A stretch of DNA of 64,000 bases. Source: Blasia pusilla (lineage: Eukaryota; Marchantiophyta; Marchantiopsida; Blasiales). The stretch covers positions 15,872,001 through 15,936,000 of the forward strand of contig CM114274.1 in NCBI GenBank assembly GCA_050084515.1. Direction: 5' to 3'. A program made the position numbers and the translations under genes. The number at the start of each line of letters is the position of its first letter. Positions within the stretch are counted from its first letter, which is position 1. This document shows positions 46,190 through 56,990 of the stretch, piece after piece. The notes beneath the pieces are model-generated. The model saw only the letters and a program-made list of their open reading frames with translations. It was not told the DNA's origin and did no database searches.

Positions 46190-48565
46190 CCGGTCCTCGT
46201 GAAACGGTCAAAGGTTTTGAGTCCCTCAAAACCCAGGCAAAGGGTCGTCTAGTCCTTGTCTGATTCTTATTTAGGAAAGTGCCGCATGCTCTCCTAATGC
46301 CATCAGATCTTCCCCTGCAGGTGGGTCCACGTCGGGTTGCTCGAGATATATGCCACCATTTTAGGTTGCAATCCACCTCAATTACGGAATCCCATATTGT
46401 TGAACCACCCGGTGGACAGGATGTTGCGAACTTCCAAAGAACGGAGGGCTTTTGAAATAAAACATTCACCGATTTTGGAGAAGTAACTCCATCACGGATT
46501 TGGGACGGGTCCGGGGTCCCCGAATACCTGGCGGTGTAATTTCCTCATCCAAATCAATCACCGGATTTGTTCCTCGATTTCGCCTCTTCACCGCTGAAGT
46601 CAAGATACTTATCTGGTCTCCACGAGTCTCGTTCGGACTGCTCTACCACCATTTGTATGGGACGTCTTGAAACCCGCCCACGAATATCCCCACCTATGTG
46701 TACGTCTTGCTCGAGTGGAGTTCCAGCTACACACCGGTTGAAGGCTTCGACATACAATTTTTCATCACCAGATCTCACAGCCGCCTTGACATAGAGCTCG
46801 TAGATCAATGGCCCTTTTCCTTTTGTTATGCCTTTTGTGAGGAAGATATGGGATGCTGCAGACTGTAGCATTGCTCTTGCCTGGTCTTGTTGGCATGCCT
46901 CCACAAGTGAAATTCGTTGGCATGCTTGTGACGACCTCCAAGAGGAATGAACGCTTTCAGCTCCACTTGTGTTGGGGCAGAGGGCATTTTCATGAACGTT
47001 CAATCCCTGCAACGTCGGCAATGTTAGAAGGGAACGAAAATAACCCATGAGTCAAAGAAATAAGCCTGTCGGAACCAGACGGGTTGCAGGCCCGAGGCAT
47101 CCCATGAACGACTCTGCGACCCGTCGGGTCCCGACGTGTTGTAACCTTAAACCCACCTACTACATCCCGTCGGAACCTGACGGGTTGCAAGGCCGAGGCA
47201 TCCCATTAACGACTCTGTGACCCGTCGGGTCCCGAATGGTTGCACACTCGGGACGACACCAAACATCTGGATGCAACCCGTCGGTTTCGCGGGTTGCACT
47301 CTGGCAACCCGTCGGTTTCGGGCAACCCATCGGTTTCCGTCGGGTTGCACACTCGGGCAACCCGTCGATCCGACGACTTGCTTGGTTTCTTGGGTTTGAA
47401 ATCCATATAATTCCCACGCTTCTCACCCCTGAGCTACAACTTTACAAACAATTCTTAGCGTGAGCTTGACAAGACACAAAATAGTGAACTCACCCGCCGC
47501 ATGAAGTTTCCCCATTGTCTCATACGTAAAAGTCCACCAACTCAACCAAGAGCACAACTCTTTGTACTTCCCCTCAATCGCATGCTTCCTCCACCACCCA
47601 TGAAGTTCTTCCTGGCAGTCCATGGCCTGCTTCAAGGTTTTGCTGTCCTTGCAGCGTTGGAGTAGAGTGACATGCTCTGTCCTCTTATTCTCCTTGATGC
47701 AAGATTTGTGTACCGGGTCCTGGATGTTGCCAATGGAAAGCATCCGACCTTTCCCTCTCCGGTTGAACCTCTCCACCCCATAACACTTCCCGGATAGCAA
47801 TCCACCCAGGTTGTGCATTGTCCGCCATGAACCCATAAATTTCCGGAGGTGGCCTTTTGTTTTCCTTCACCACCTCCAATAAGAGTAACCAGCACATCTT
47901 CAAACTGCCAACGTCTTCTGCCTTTACTTCACACACAAATATAGTTTTGAGTCCCTTCTCCACATGGTCATAAACGTGAGCACCCATCGTCAACCATCCG
48001 TTCAAAGACTCAGAGCAAATATCAAAGCGACCCGGCTCGTAAAGATCTTCCCCTTCCCTCATTCGATCTATAAGATCGAGGCCACTCGACGGACTGTGGT
48101 TGACATTTTGAAGACATAGGCCTTGGATCCTCGCCTCCTTGGCCCATGAACGCCATCTCTGAATGAATGGAAATCTGAGTTGGCCTTGATTCGGCGATGG
48201 CATCCATTTCGGCCGTCTTTCCATCCGAACTCGTGTCGACGCAAACAAATTCGGAAGCATTCAGGATCGGCGAGAAATGCGAGATTTTCCCAGAGTTGTT
48301 TCTCCTCAACCGCCGTGATCTCGCCCTGTCCAGGGATTCATGGACAATGAAAAATATGTATGCAGGACACGCTCCAACGCAGAAGGGCGATGGCTGACAA
48401 TGAGGAAATCGATGGCCTCCGTATTGTGGCACCCACCTCGTATGGAGTTTCGCATTCTTGGGGGGGGGAATTGAGACGTATTGACTCTCCTGTTGCGCTC
48501 TAGATACGAACATGCTGGACTTCTACACTCCAAGGCTCCCACGCATTGGCGGCGGGAGACAATCC
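46190..48565 (-). pseudogene. MULE/SWIM-type DNA transposase relic
   Basis: Minus-strand pieces fit one transposase in order. An N-terminal zinc region of FLYWCH/WRKY-GCM1 type (SRRQCVGALECRSPACSYLE) is near 48500. The core has IYGFMADNAQPGWIAIREVL near 47800, then RSDAFHW, as in the D..C/FHW step of MULE transposases. A helical part (WWRKHAIEGKYKELCSWLSWWTF) leads to a donor GCGG/GTGAGT. A 487-bp intron (47007-47493) ends TTGCAG. The next exon has NTSGAESVHSSWR, ISLVEACQQDQARAML and EAFNRCVAGTPL. A possible SWIM zinc motif lies at 46270-46370. Frames change several times. No terminal inverted repeats were found by eye. Family assignment rests on the pattern only. Confidence 0.55.
47060..47400. 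repeat. Palindromic CCCGTCGG repeats inside the transposase intron
   Basis: Seven or so full or half copies of the GCAACCCGTCGG / CCGACGGGTTGC hairpin lie at about 50-60-bp spacing, for example 47272-47298 and 47360-47382. All lie within the intron 47007-47493. Confidence 0.75.
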
Positions 48566-49450
48566 AAGGACCATCTGGGATGGAAGCCTTTGGTCCGTTG
48601 AAGCTGCACCATCGATGACAATCGACTTTCGTCCATACCCTTCAGGCATCCTCCATCCTTCTTTTGAGCAGAGCAGCAAGTGGAGGCAACTCAAAAATGC
48701 AATTACTATCGAATGCGTGGCGGCAATCGACAAGAATGTGCTTGAACATTTTCAAGGGCAGTAGACGAAAGCAAACTATTGCCGATACTCGCAAGAGGAA
48801 CAGTAGGCGGACACAGGGCCCGATTGGTGTATGACAGATCAGCGAGGTTGATAACATCCGAATCTCTTCGGGAAGAACAACATTTTCAGTGTGCGAAGTT
48901 GAGTCGAATCCGGAAGAGCTTGGAGTTGCAAACGAGAGCTCGGAGCACTAGGAAATTCTAGACCGTCTACTTGGGAAAAGAAAGATGGTTCGGGGCGGGC
49001 CGTAAACTTATTGACCATTTAAGCATAAAGTAGGAGATTCCATACTTTTATGCGAGGTCACCTTTGGCTGGACCGTCTCACCTATTAACACCTTCCACCT
49101 AACATCTTTGGATACAAAGATGGTTCCAATTGAAGAAGAAATCGAACAGACAGAAAATTTTCATCCCTTTGCTACCAAAGACTCACGAGCTTGGGGTCGA
49201 ATGATTTTGATTGAGGAAGGGCCATGGATGAGCGCCACAAGTGAGCTTAACATAATTATCCATTCCAAGAAGATTCCTATGGGAGGAGACGAGAATGAGA
49301 ATGAGAATGAGAATATTTAATTTATAGTGAATAGGAAAAGATACTCACTGATGATTTTTACTAACAAGATGAATTCGGTGGGGAGATTGTCGACACAATG
49401 GATCCACTCAGAACACATTCAATTGTGTTGCAATATGTTACCGGATTTGG
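48566..49450. other. Intergenic region between two divergent relic genes
   Basis: Short frames on both strands (48546-48764, 49108-49320) have no recognised domain. A hexamer GAGAAT is repeated four times at 49291-49314. The region presumably includes the transposase promoter. Confidence 0.35.
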
Positions 49451-49459
49451 GAAGTAGAG

Positions 49460-50190
49460 GGTTGCGCATCACTTGGAACCCGTCGGAGTCCTGGTAACTC
49501 AGAAATTACCCCAAGCTTACCAAAGCCTGCAACTCGTCGGCATCGGACGGGTTGCACGATTATGCTAAACATTGTCGAAGCGAGCAACCCGTCGCTCTCC
49601 GACGTCTTGCTGGGATACCGCTCCTTCTTGCTCGAAGATGCCGGAGGCGTGCAAATCGTCTGTTCCCGACGAGTTCCGCGGGTGCCTCGCCTTTTAGCCC
49701 AAAGATGGCGAGGCGTGCAACCCGTCGCCGTCCAACGGGTTGCGCAAGGGCGCGCTTTGTGTGCACCAGCCAGACTCCGACGACTTGCACGGGAAGCCAT
49801 CGTTCCTAACCCTTGATGAGGGAAGCGTGCAACCCAACAGTCTCCGACGGATTGCCCAAAATACGTCCCGTTCCCGTCCCAAACACGGCGGAGGCGCGCA
49901 ACATGTCGGTCTTCGACGGCTTGCACGGGTACCTCGCGTTGTTTTCCGAAGACGACGGAGGCGCTTAACCCGTCGGTCTCCGAGGGGTTGCTCGCGCATG
50001 TGGCCACGTTCGCAGGATGGCGGAGGCGCGCAACATGTCGGTCTCCGACGGGTTGCGCGGGTACCTCGCGTTCTTTTCCGAAGACGACGAAGGCGCGCAA
50101 CCCGTCGGTCTCCGACGGGTTGCTCGCGCACGTGGCGACATACCCAGGATGGCGGAGCCGCGCAACCTGTCGGACTCCGACGGGTTGCGA
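49460..50190. repeat. Array of regularly spaced 28-bp hairpins, period about 67 bp
   Basis: About twelve copies of GCAACCCGTCGG + 4 nt + CCGACGGGTTGC or variants start near 49529, 49584, 49650, 49717, 49818, 49889, 49964, 50029, 50096 and 50161, with half copies at 49466 and 49770. Spacing is mostly 65-75 bp. The spacers alternate between two types (CTCGCGTTNTTTTCCGAAGACGACG-like and ACGT..AGGATGGCGGAG-like), so the last part is a ~134-bp dimeric repeat. The inverted repeat keeps frames open on both strands, which explains the long ORFs here. Confidence 0.85.
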
Positions 50191-50277
50191 TTTTTCACGT
50201 ATGGACTTCCGTAACATTCGGCACGTCGCCGTCGAAAGGACGACCGGACCCAACGGTCAGCCCAACGGCTAGAAAAG

Positions 50278-50286
50278 TATAAATAG
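50278..50286 (+). promoter_or_regulatory. TATA box upstream of the plus-strand relic gene
   Basis: TATAAATAG is followed about 35-60 bp later by a pyrimidine patch (CATTCCTCACTCCTCACTC), a usual plant core-promoter layout. The first ATG of the relic gene is at 50539 or 50560. Confidence 0.55.
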
Positions 50287-50538
50287 GGCAGAAATCGCTC
50301 ATTTCCGATTTCTCATTTTGCGATCTTCATTCCTCACTCCTCACTCTCCCGTGCAACAGCTGATCTAATACGAAGGGGCATTTCACGCGGCGACACATCG
50401 CGAGTCGATAGGAGGGAACGAGAGCGAGACGGTTCGATCGAGCGATATGGGGACGATTCGAGCTAACCATCAAGGCGAGATGAGCTCCCATCTCAACATC
50501 AGCAAGGCGATTGATCAAGGGATTCGTCGTGGATATAG

Positions 50539-50970
50539 GTGGAGGCATTTCCGGCAAAAATGACGAGGAAAAAAACACAAGCCAACAAGTCCGGGAGCTT
50601 CACTCCCAAGTCCATTAGGACTCCTGCGTCAGCTTCTCCTGCGCCTCGTTCGGCGAATGAAATTAGGCAGCAGGAAATCGAGGAGCGGGAAAGGGAAGCG
50701 GAGATGCACAACCAAGTGCTTCGGCAAGACTGCATTCAAGCGGCGCTAGATAAACAGAACGAAGAGGCCGAGACGTCGCAGGTCTTGAAGAAAAGGATCG
50801 CCGACGAAAAGAGAGAAAAGAAGCGTCTGGACGCGTCGGTGAGGAGGGCGGAATTGGCTAAAGCGAGGCGGGAAAAAGCAATAGCCATTGACGATAGCCC
50901 AGCCCGTCCAATTGCAAGTGTTGAGATGCGGGAAATGTCCCCCACGAAGTCCGGGACACAATCAACATAG
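50539..50970 (+). CDS. Coiled-coil N-terminal exon of a transposon-associated gene
   Basis: A 143-codon open frame. It has a basic start (MTRKKTQANKSG), a Ser/Thr/Pro-rich stretch, then a long charged helix (IEEREREAEMHNQVLRQD to KKRIADEKREKKRLDASV) likely to form a coiled coil. The start may be the second Met at 50560. It ends in a TAG shortly before another frame (51000-51170) with acidic sequence, so it is probably the first exon or broken first part of the gene that continues to 54.5 kb. Confidence 0.5.
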   Translation: MEAFPAKMTRKKTQANKSGSFTPKSIRTPASASPAPRSANEIRQQEIEEREREAEMHNQVLRQDCIQAALDKQNEEAETSQVLKKRIADEKREKKRLDASVRRAELAKARREKAIAIDDSPARPIASVEMREMSPTKSGTQST

Positions 50971-51259
50971 TGGAAACAACACCGTTTAAATCGATGACGA
51001 CGAGGTCATGAGGACCGCCAGCGTGGAGATGGTGGACATGGCGAAGAAGCCGGAGAGCGGTCATTTCGACTCCAAGCCCGGCGGAGGACATCGACCTCTA
51101 TCGGATCGACGAGTTCCCGAGTCGATTTGCCCCGTCTCGCACAAGTTAGTGGTCAAGAAACCGACTCCATTTTCGAGCGGGTAAGAGAGGTTAGGGTTTT
51201 TTTAATTATGTGAATTGCAATTCATTGGGATTTGGTGTAGCTTATTCCTCTTGTCCGGT

Positions 51260-51745
51260 TCGATAGGTGGTAAAGCAGATGGCACTCATGGAGGGCCACA
51301 ACGCCCGAGGATTCCACTCGCGCCGATTAAGGACAATGGAATACGTCCCGCGAAAATACAATCCGCGAGGACATCGCAAAGCTAAAACAATCGGCGGCAA
51401 CAAAGATCCCACGTGGGGAGTTTTCCTCCCTTCTATATTCAGCCTTACAACGAGCATGGAACCCAAGCTCAGTTACCGATGAGGAGGACTTGGAAAATCT
51501 CGACACATTACGGAGGATGCGAGACCAGGACTTGAAGGCAAGTTGAGGGCATGGAATTCAGCTGGATGAGGAATCTGCATTTCTTCATCTGGGATGGAAA
51601 TCACAGGTTCATGGCGTGGACCAAGTTTGCGGAGGAGCGCCCCAACTCATTGGAGGCACATTTCTGCGTGAAGGCAGTGGTCCTTCACCCATACCCTCAT
51701 CACATGGCGACGGTGGAGATGGCAATGCATGCCATGAACACGTAA
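51260..51745 (+). pseudogene. ParB-like DGNHR domain exon
   Basis: Two frames join by a shift near 51480-51550: RGFHSRRLRTMEYVPRKYNP and later FFIWDGNHRFMAWTKFAEE, then VVLHPYPHHMATVEMAMHAM. DGNHR followed by an aromatic/hydrophobic helix is typical of the ParB/sulfiredoxin N-terminal fold, in which such a motif binds nucleotide. The exon ends at AAC AC/GTAAGT (donor at 51742). The match is short, so function is uncertain. Confidence 0.45.
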
Positions 51746-51759
51746 GTATCTTTAACACT

Positions 51760-52035
51760 TTTGCAACTCGTCGGACTCCGACGAGTTGCTCGATTGATGA
51801 ATGGGTTAGGTTTGTTTAGGCAGAAAGCAACTCGTCGGACTTCGACGGGTTGCTAGACCCACAGTTTTCGGATGTTTTTTAAGATTGACACTCGTCGGAG
51901 TCCGACGACTTGTTTGATGGAACATAGATTTAACTAGTTTTTGGCCCAAAGCAAACCGTCGGAGTCCGACGGGTTGCTCGACAGGCCGCCTTGTGAGGAT
52001 GTTTTTTGAAGAGTGCAACTCGTCGCCCCGGAAGA
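51760..52035. repeat. Intronic hairpin array, period 61-64 bp
   Basis: Copies of the same palindrome start at 51763, 51827, 51887 and 51951, with a half copy at 52014. They lie between the GTAAGT donor at 51742 and the next coding piece at about 52012. Cores read GCAACTCGTCGGACTCCGAC and close variants. Confidence 0.8.
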
Positions 52036-53430
52036 GTACAGGGGGTTCTTGGGCGATGCCCTCGTCAATCAGATGCTTGCAAAGGGTGCTCAGATTAAGA
52101 AGAAAACTTGGGCAAACAAGTTTATTTCTCAAGATGCTGGCCGTAACCATCCTTTGTTTGGTCGAAGATACAAGGCGCCAAGAAAAGCGCCTGACCGAGC
52201 TTGAGCGGAGGGAGAAGGTATCTGCGTCTCGAGTGCACCAAATTCATCAAGCCGCCAGATCTGGCTGCAACAAAATACACGGCGAGCAAGATGCAGCGAT
52301 ACATCAAGCATTTCTCAACCCCGAACTTGGTCCGAGTTCTACAAGGAGCTCAAGGCGATTATCAAGCGTCGGCCGAAGAGGGATGAAGATCCGCATGGTC
52401 GGATTGGGAGAAAGTGTCGCCGGATCGCGTGCATCATTTTGCGTTATCCGGGATTAGCGAGTTCAGGAGGATACGATCGATGAAAATCAGTCTCGAGGGC
52501 TCAGAGGCCAGAAGAGGGCGGCACACCATCCTCGGGTGTGTCCGATCCGGTGATCTTGCATTGGCTACGCGAATGGTCATTCGGGGCGCGTTGGTAATCG
52601 GGAAAGTCCGGCCGTCTTTGGGCCGATGCAAGCGGAGCTTTAAGATTAGAGCCCATTCGCCGGAAGCAAACCTTGAAAGTTCGGAGATTACGAGGTTTGG
52701 CTCGGCGACATCCGGGACAAGCCAACCAAAACCCAAGATTCAAGACCATGTTCAAGGTTTGCGTCCTCCCTCAGAGTGAGCTTGACGAAGAAGTAGAGGG
52801 TAACAAACGGGATCAAGCGAAGAAGAAGGAGATCTACTGAGGAGTGACGGCCGACATCTTTGTTCGACTTAAAGCTCCCCAAGGGATGGTATTCGGTACC
52901 TCGTCGGTGTAAGAACGCACGTACATGGGGAAAATTACCGGTAGCCTTGAAATTGTGGGCTTCGCCGCCGGATGTAGAGACATTCTCCATGTACGACATG
53001 GAGATGGGGCAGCACATGTCCGATTGGGAGGTGGAGAATTGCCCCATTTGGCTCGACTTCAACGACCCTGAAGACATCATGGATAAGGACTTACGAGTGC
53101 TTCATGATGCAGTGGCCTAAGGACAAGAGGACATCCCCAATTTCGTCTAGGTCAAGACTTCTTCGGAGGAGATGAAGAAGAAGGCCACGAGAGATGAGTT
53201 GGCTTCCAAGGTCCGGACAGCCAAAGACAATTGCACAGCGGGTCTCAAAGGCAAGGCGAGGGGAGGGAAAAATTCAGAGGCCGAGACTTCCCAAAGAGAG
53301 CCTGAAGATGAGAGGCCAGAGGCGAAATCGTCCGGACGAGCGGGGAGAGAGGGTCGGACCAGGTCCTCGGCGAAGAAAACGCCACCAGAATCCGAGGTCA
53401 TAGAAACCCCGACAAGCCGTCCCTAGACTA
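52012..53430 (+). pseudogene. Middle part of the ParB-like/MTase-like relic, domain unknown
   Basis: Coding pieces in changing frames are APEEYRGFLGDALVNQMLAKGAQIKKKTW (from 52025), NPELGPS.FYKELKAIIKRRPKRDED near 52310, WASPPDVETFSMYDMEMGQHMSDWE (52955-53035) and a Lys/Glu/Ser-rich tail (53172-53426). None matches a family I know. They lie in line with the ParB-like exon and the methyltransferase-like end, so I take them as the same gene. Confidence 0.4.
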
Positions 53431-53699
53431 GGGAGAAGTGGAAGCGAGAGGTGCCCGGGTTGTCCCAAGGAGAATACAGCCCATCATCCTTGGGAAGACA
53501 CAGACAAACAACGACCGGACAAGCGTCCTCCTTGATTCACCTCTTTCTTGGATGAGTGAACAACTTCGATTCTCAAGCGTCGACAAGCGCCATCGAAAAA
53601 TTGACAACGCCGGAAGGAAGCTCCAACAAACGGGCACGCTTCGGGCGGTGAATGGAGTGGTGGAAGAGATTGCGGTGGATCTCTTGATCGCCGATCGCC

Positions 53700-54500
53700 C
53701 TCGGGGTTGCGACTTTGGGGCAAAAATCCGCGGACGAGGTACCGAGTGGAATGCCGCTCACTTATGACCAGATTGCACTTTTGTTCTCCTTTGCGCACGC
53801 CTATCGAGTGACAGGGCTACTTCTTGGTGTTGAGGGAGCGAGGACGAGCTCTTCAACCTCCGTCGTCAAGAGGTCGCTAAAGTGGAGGACGGCACAATGG
53901 TGGATCATAAAAACGAGTACCCACTCCGATCCGCGACGAAGTCGATTCGGTAAGGCTCAATTCCTGTACAATAATTTCAATTATCTTATAATGATGTGTA
54001 GAATGAGAGTCAATCCGGCCCGAGCACAATTTCCAGGTGTTCAAGATCCAGGATCCTGTGGATCCATGCTCAGATGGGTACAACTTAGATAGTTTGTACA
54101 ACTCCCCCCCGGGAATTTACATGCAAGACAGTACCCCACTTCTGGGAGGAAGGGAAAAGTCGCCAACCCTGATGCAAACGCTCATCGAGCTCTACTCAAG
54201 GCCGGGTAACTTGGTGTTCGACTTAGTGGGCCTTTCAGGGGCGAGTATCAGAGGCGCTTGGCAAAGTGGCAGGAACATTCTCTGCCTCGAGGGAAGGCAG
54301 AAGGCTGTTTGACCTTTGCAAGGAGGCAAAGCGAATCTGAAAGGCTCGTTGGGGCGTACAACTCTCACCGGCCGAGAGCTCGGTTCCGAGCCACCCTTGG
54401 TAGTGACTCCATTGTCACTTCCAACGATTCCCAAAATCAGGAGAGGGCAAGGCCGAAAGTGATTTTGCAAGAGCTCTCGGACGATGACGAGTGAGTTCAA
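53700..54500 (+). pseudogene. Possible AdoMet-dependent DNA methyltransferase C-terminal motif
   Basis: The frame at 54037-54312 contains SPTLMQTLIELYSRPGNLVFDLVGLSGASIRG, then GRNILCLEG. In N6-adenine/N4-cytosine methyltransferases of the ParB-fused type the equivalent is P-LI..LI..YS.PGDLVLDPF-GSGT, then GR..IGIE. The match covers the helix before motif X/I and the AdoMet loop. No DPPY/NPPW catalytic motif was seen upstream, where one would be expected. The stop at 54310 and the frame changes suggest a relic. It could instead be an unrelated Rossmann-like stretch. Confidence 0.35.
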
Positions 54501-54714
54501 AGAACTCAACGACCAGCTTGATTGCAGCTGTCTGGAGTAGGGAGTTTTTTGATAATTTGGCAAAAGATTTCATAGAATAGATCAAATGTCTGATTCGAGC
54601 TTTTTTCGGATGATATAAAGCGTAAGATTTTTTCGATCGATGGTGGTGCTTGTAAATGTTTCTTTGATCATTTTGTCTTTTCGAATGTGATCGTCTATGT
54701 ATTCCACGGTCTTC

Positions 54715-55560
54715 TACTTTGCAACCCGTCGGATTTCTCTTGCTTGTAATTTTCACTTTATGAACACGCAACCCGTCGGATTTCTCCTCCTTGCAATTTT
54801 TGCTTTTTGACCCATGGACCCTTTTACCACCTCCAGGTAACTGTCTGATTTCGACAGGTTGCCTCGATCGGACCCTTTCGGATCGAGCGATCTGGCGGGC
54901 TTCTTCCTTGGCACCTTCCCTCAACTCGTAAAAGGCGAGGCGTAGGCTTCTTTTCTTCTCTCAGGCGTGTTGGATTCCTTCACTGTGCGGTTGCCATAGT
55001 GGTATTACAGGGGACGGAGCGGATATTGATCTTGGATGGGTGTCACATTGCGAGCGTACAAGGTATCTTGCCGAGGAAGGCGGTGGGACTCGAGACAGTT
55101 ACATGGGACCGTTATGGTGTACCTAGGGGGGGGGCCAAGGCTCTCGGTCGCCAACATTTTCGATCCCCGTCTACAACCGGCCGGAGGAGCTACTTGAATC
55201 CCAGGACATTCCTTTGGTACTTGTCACCGAGGAGAGTTAGGAGTAAATTTGTAGATGACGAGGCTGAAGAAATCATAGACTAGGTTCAATGTACATTTCC
55301 GAGGTTCCTTCGGAGGTAATAAAGGACGAGATTTTTTCAACCCATAATGGTGTTTGTAAAAGTTTTCTGGAATATGTTTTTGGACTTGTGGATTGTGTTC
55401 TTTTAGCTACTAAGAATTACAATTCTGCAACCCGTATGATTCCGACGGGTTGGAAATTTTTGCTTTTTGCCCACTGCAACTTTTTAACCATTTCCAGGAA
55501 ACCTCTCAAATTCCGACAGGTTGACTGCTTGAGTGATCGGACTCTATCCCGGTGAGACCA
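54715..55560. repeat. Scattered hairpin half-sites downstream of the relic gene
   Basis: GCAACCCGTCGGATTTCTC occurs at 54720 and 54767, with partial palindromes near 54840-54860, 55425-55455 and 55500-55525. A frame at 54999-55283 between them has no recognised domain. Confidence 0.6.
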
Positions 55561-56500
55561 ACTTCTGACGTATTGTGGCGGGCTTCTTGACTTTTGGCTC
55601 GTTCCCCTTCATTCGTCCAACCAGTTGTAGGCTTCTTTTCTTGTATAAGATGTGCAAGATTCCTACTACCTGTCGGATTGCCATTTCGGATTCCCGACCC
55701 GTTAGATCGTCGTGGGTGGAGGGTGGAAGAAAATCACTTCTAAAAATCTTTCATTTCTTATGGTGAGCTTTCTTACGGGTTGGGAGGGGTGCAGCTTCTC
55801 GGTTTCTGAGCCTTAGGATCTGATTTTTTCACATTTCAGAAAGTTGGTATTGAGCAGACACCATTCATAACCGACAGAAAGTTGGTTATGGGGCAATTTA
55901 GAGGAGGCCATGATGCAGGAAACAATCCCTCCAAAAAGAGAGGTACCCATCCGGGTGGTCCTCCAACAAAAATACCAAGGGCACTACTTTTTGTTGACCG
56001 ATACAGGGAATGTTAAGAAACTTAGGCTCACATGGACAATGATGGAAAAATGTTTAGGGTGGTCTTATGATGTCTCCTTTTTTCTCGCCCCCAGGAAAGA
56101 GGAGGTTTTTTTAGGGTCAAATGTGGACCACTACCTACTCTCTTCTAAAGATTTCCTGAATTTGAAAGCAAACGAAAATTTCAAATATGTCAAAACTTTT
56201 TTAAGAGAGGAGGCGGATTTGGCCCTTTTTTTTTAAGAGAGACTCTCCTCTCTTACTCTCTCTTGCCAGAATACCAGCCCTCGGAATTATGCAACCACCA
56301 TAACACTACTCTCCATAGAGGTGTCAGTCATGAGTGTGTCCTCCGCATGGACATGACCCTTAGTCAAATCGTTGGGCCACATGATGGTGCAATTGAATGT
56401 TGCTAGAGTCCAATATCTCTTGGCCGTCGCTTAATCACTCAACTCGTGAATCGAATAGGCAACAAGGTAAGTCGCCCATTACATGATTGCCATCCTTGTA
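55561..56500. other. Region with one unassigned small frame
   Basis: A plus-strand frame at 55910-56236 (108 codons: KREVPIRVVLQQKYQGHYF, KCLGWSYDVSFFLAP) is the only notable one. I do not recognise it. The rest shows no gene. Confidence 0.3.
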
Positions 56501-56990
56501 ATATCTTATTTTGACGTAGGTAGATTTCTATCGCATTGATGACATAGAGAGTCAACGGGCTGTTTGGGTGTAACTTTGTCCCGAGATGTCGGGTGAGGTT
56601 GGCAACAAGTCTATTGTGTCGAGAACATCATTTATGGCGATTTCCCTATTTTTGTTTTATTCCATCAGATGACCTGTTGACCGAGTCAATGGTCAAAGGG
56701 CCTCCTATAGCCCTTTTCAAGCCTTCGATCGTGACTTCTTCCTGGCTCTCCAGATCCAAGGGTATAAGAGTGAAGAATATGGCTTTCCGCATGTAGTTGA
56801 GAAGGGTCGTAGGAGGTCCAAGGTCGTTGAACAAGGTTGGTTGGTGAATCTTTGATTAGTGCTACAAGCAGCTGGGGAGCCGAACGAGAGAAGGACAGGA
56901 CCGGCACATAGCCGCGCTGAGGTATGGGGGGCATAGGGATGCAAGCGTCCCATTTTGGAATGAAAGGGAGAGAGAGGGTCCGGGTGAGCT
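56500..56990 (+). repeat. E3 left terminal repeat (A1), approximate limits
   Basis: The stretch GTGTAACTTTGTCCCGAGATG to GTGTCGAGAACATCATTT (56568-56634) aligns with E6 (29941 on) and E0 (27870 on). A hairpin TGACCTGTTGACCGAGTCA follows, then TATAAG at 56763 and ATGGCTTTCC in the expected places. The exact start is unclear because the first bases have diverged. Confidence 0.6.

Noticed and set aside
49460-50190. Regularly spaced palindromic repeats resembling a CRISPR array
   Set aside because: The context is clearly plant nuclear DNA, there are no cas genes, the spacers repeat one another in a two-type pattern, and the same palindrome lies in introns nearby.
49438-50253. 271-codon minus-strand open frame
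   Set aside because: It lies wholly within the hairpin array, has a repetitive translation, and overlaps long open frames on the other strand. It is a by-product of stop-poor repeats.
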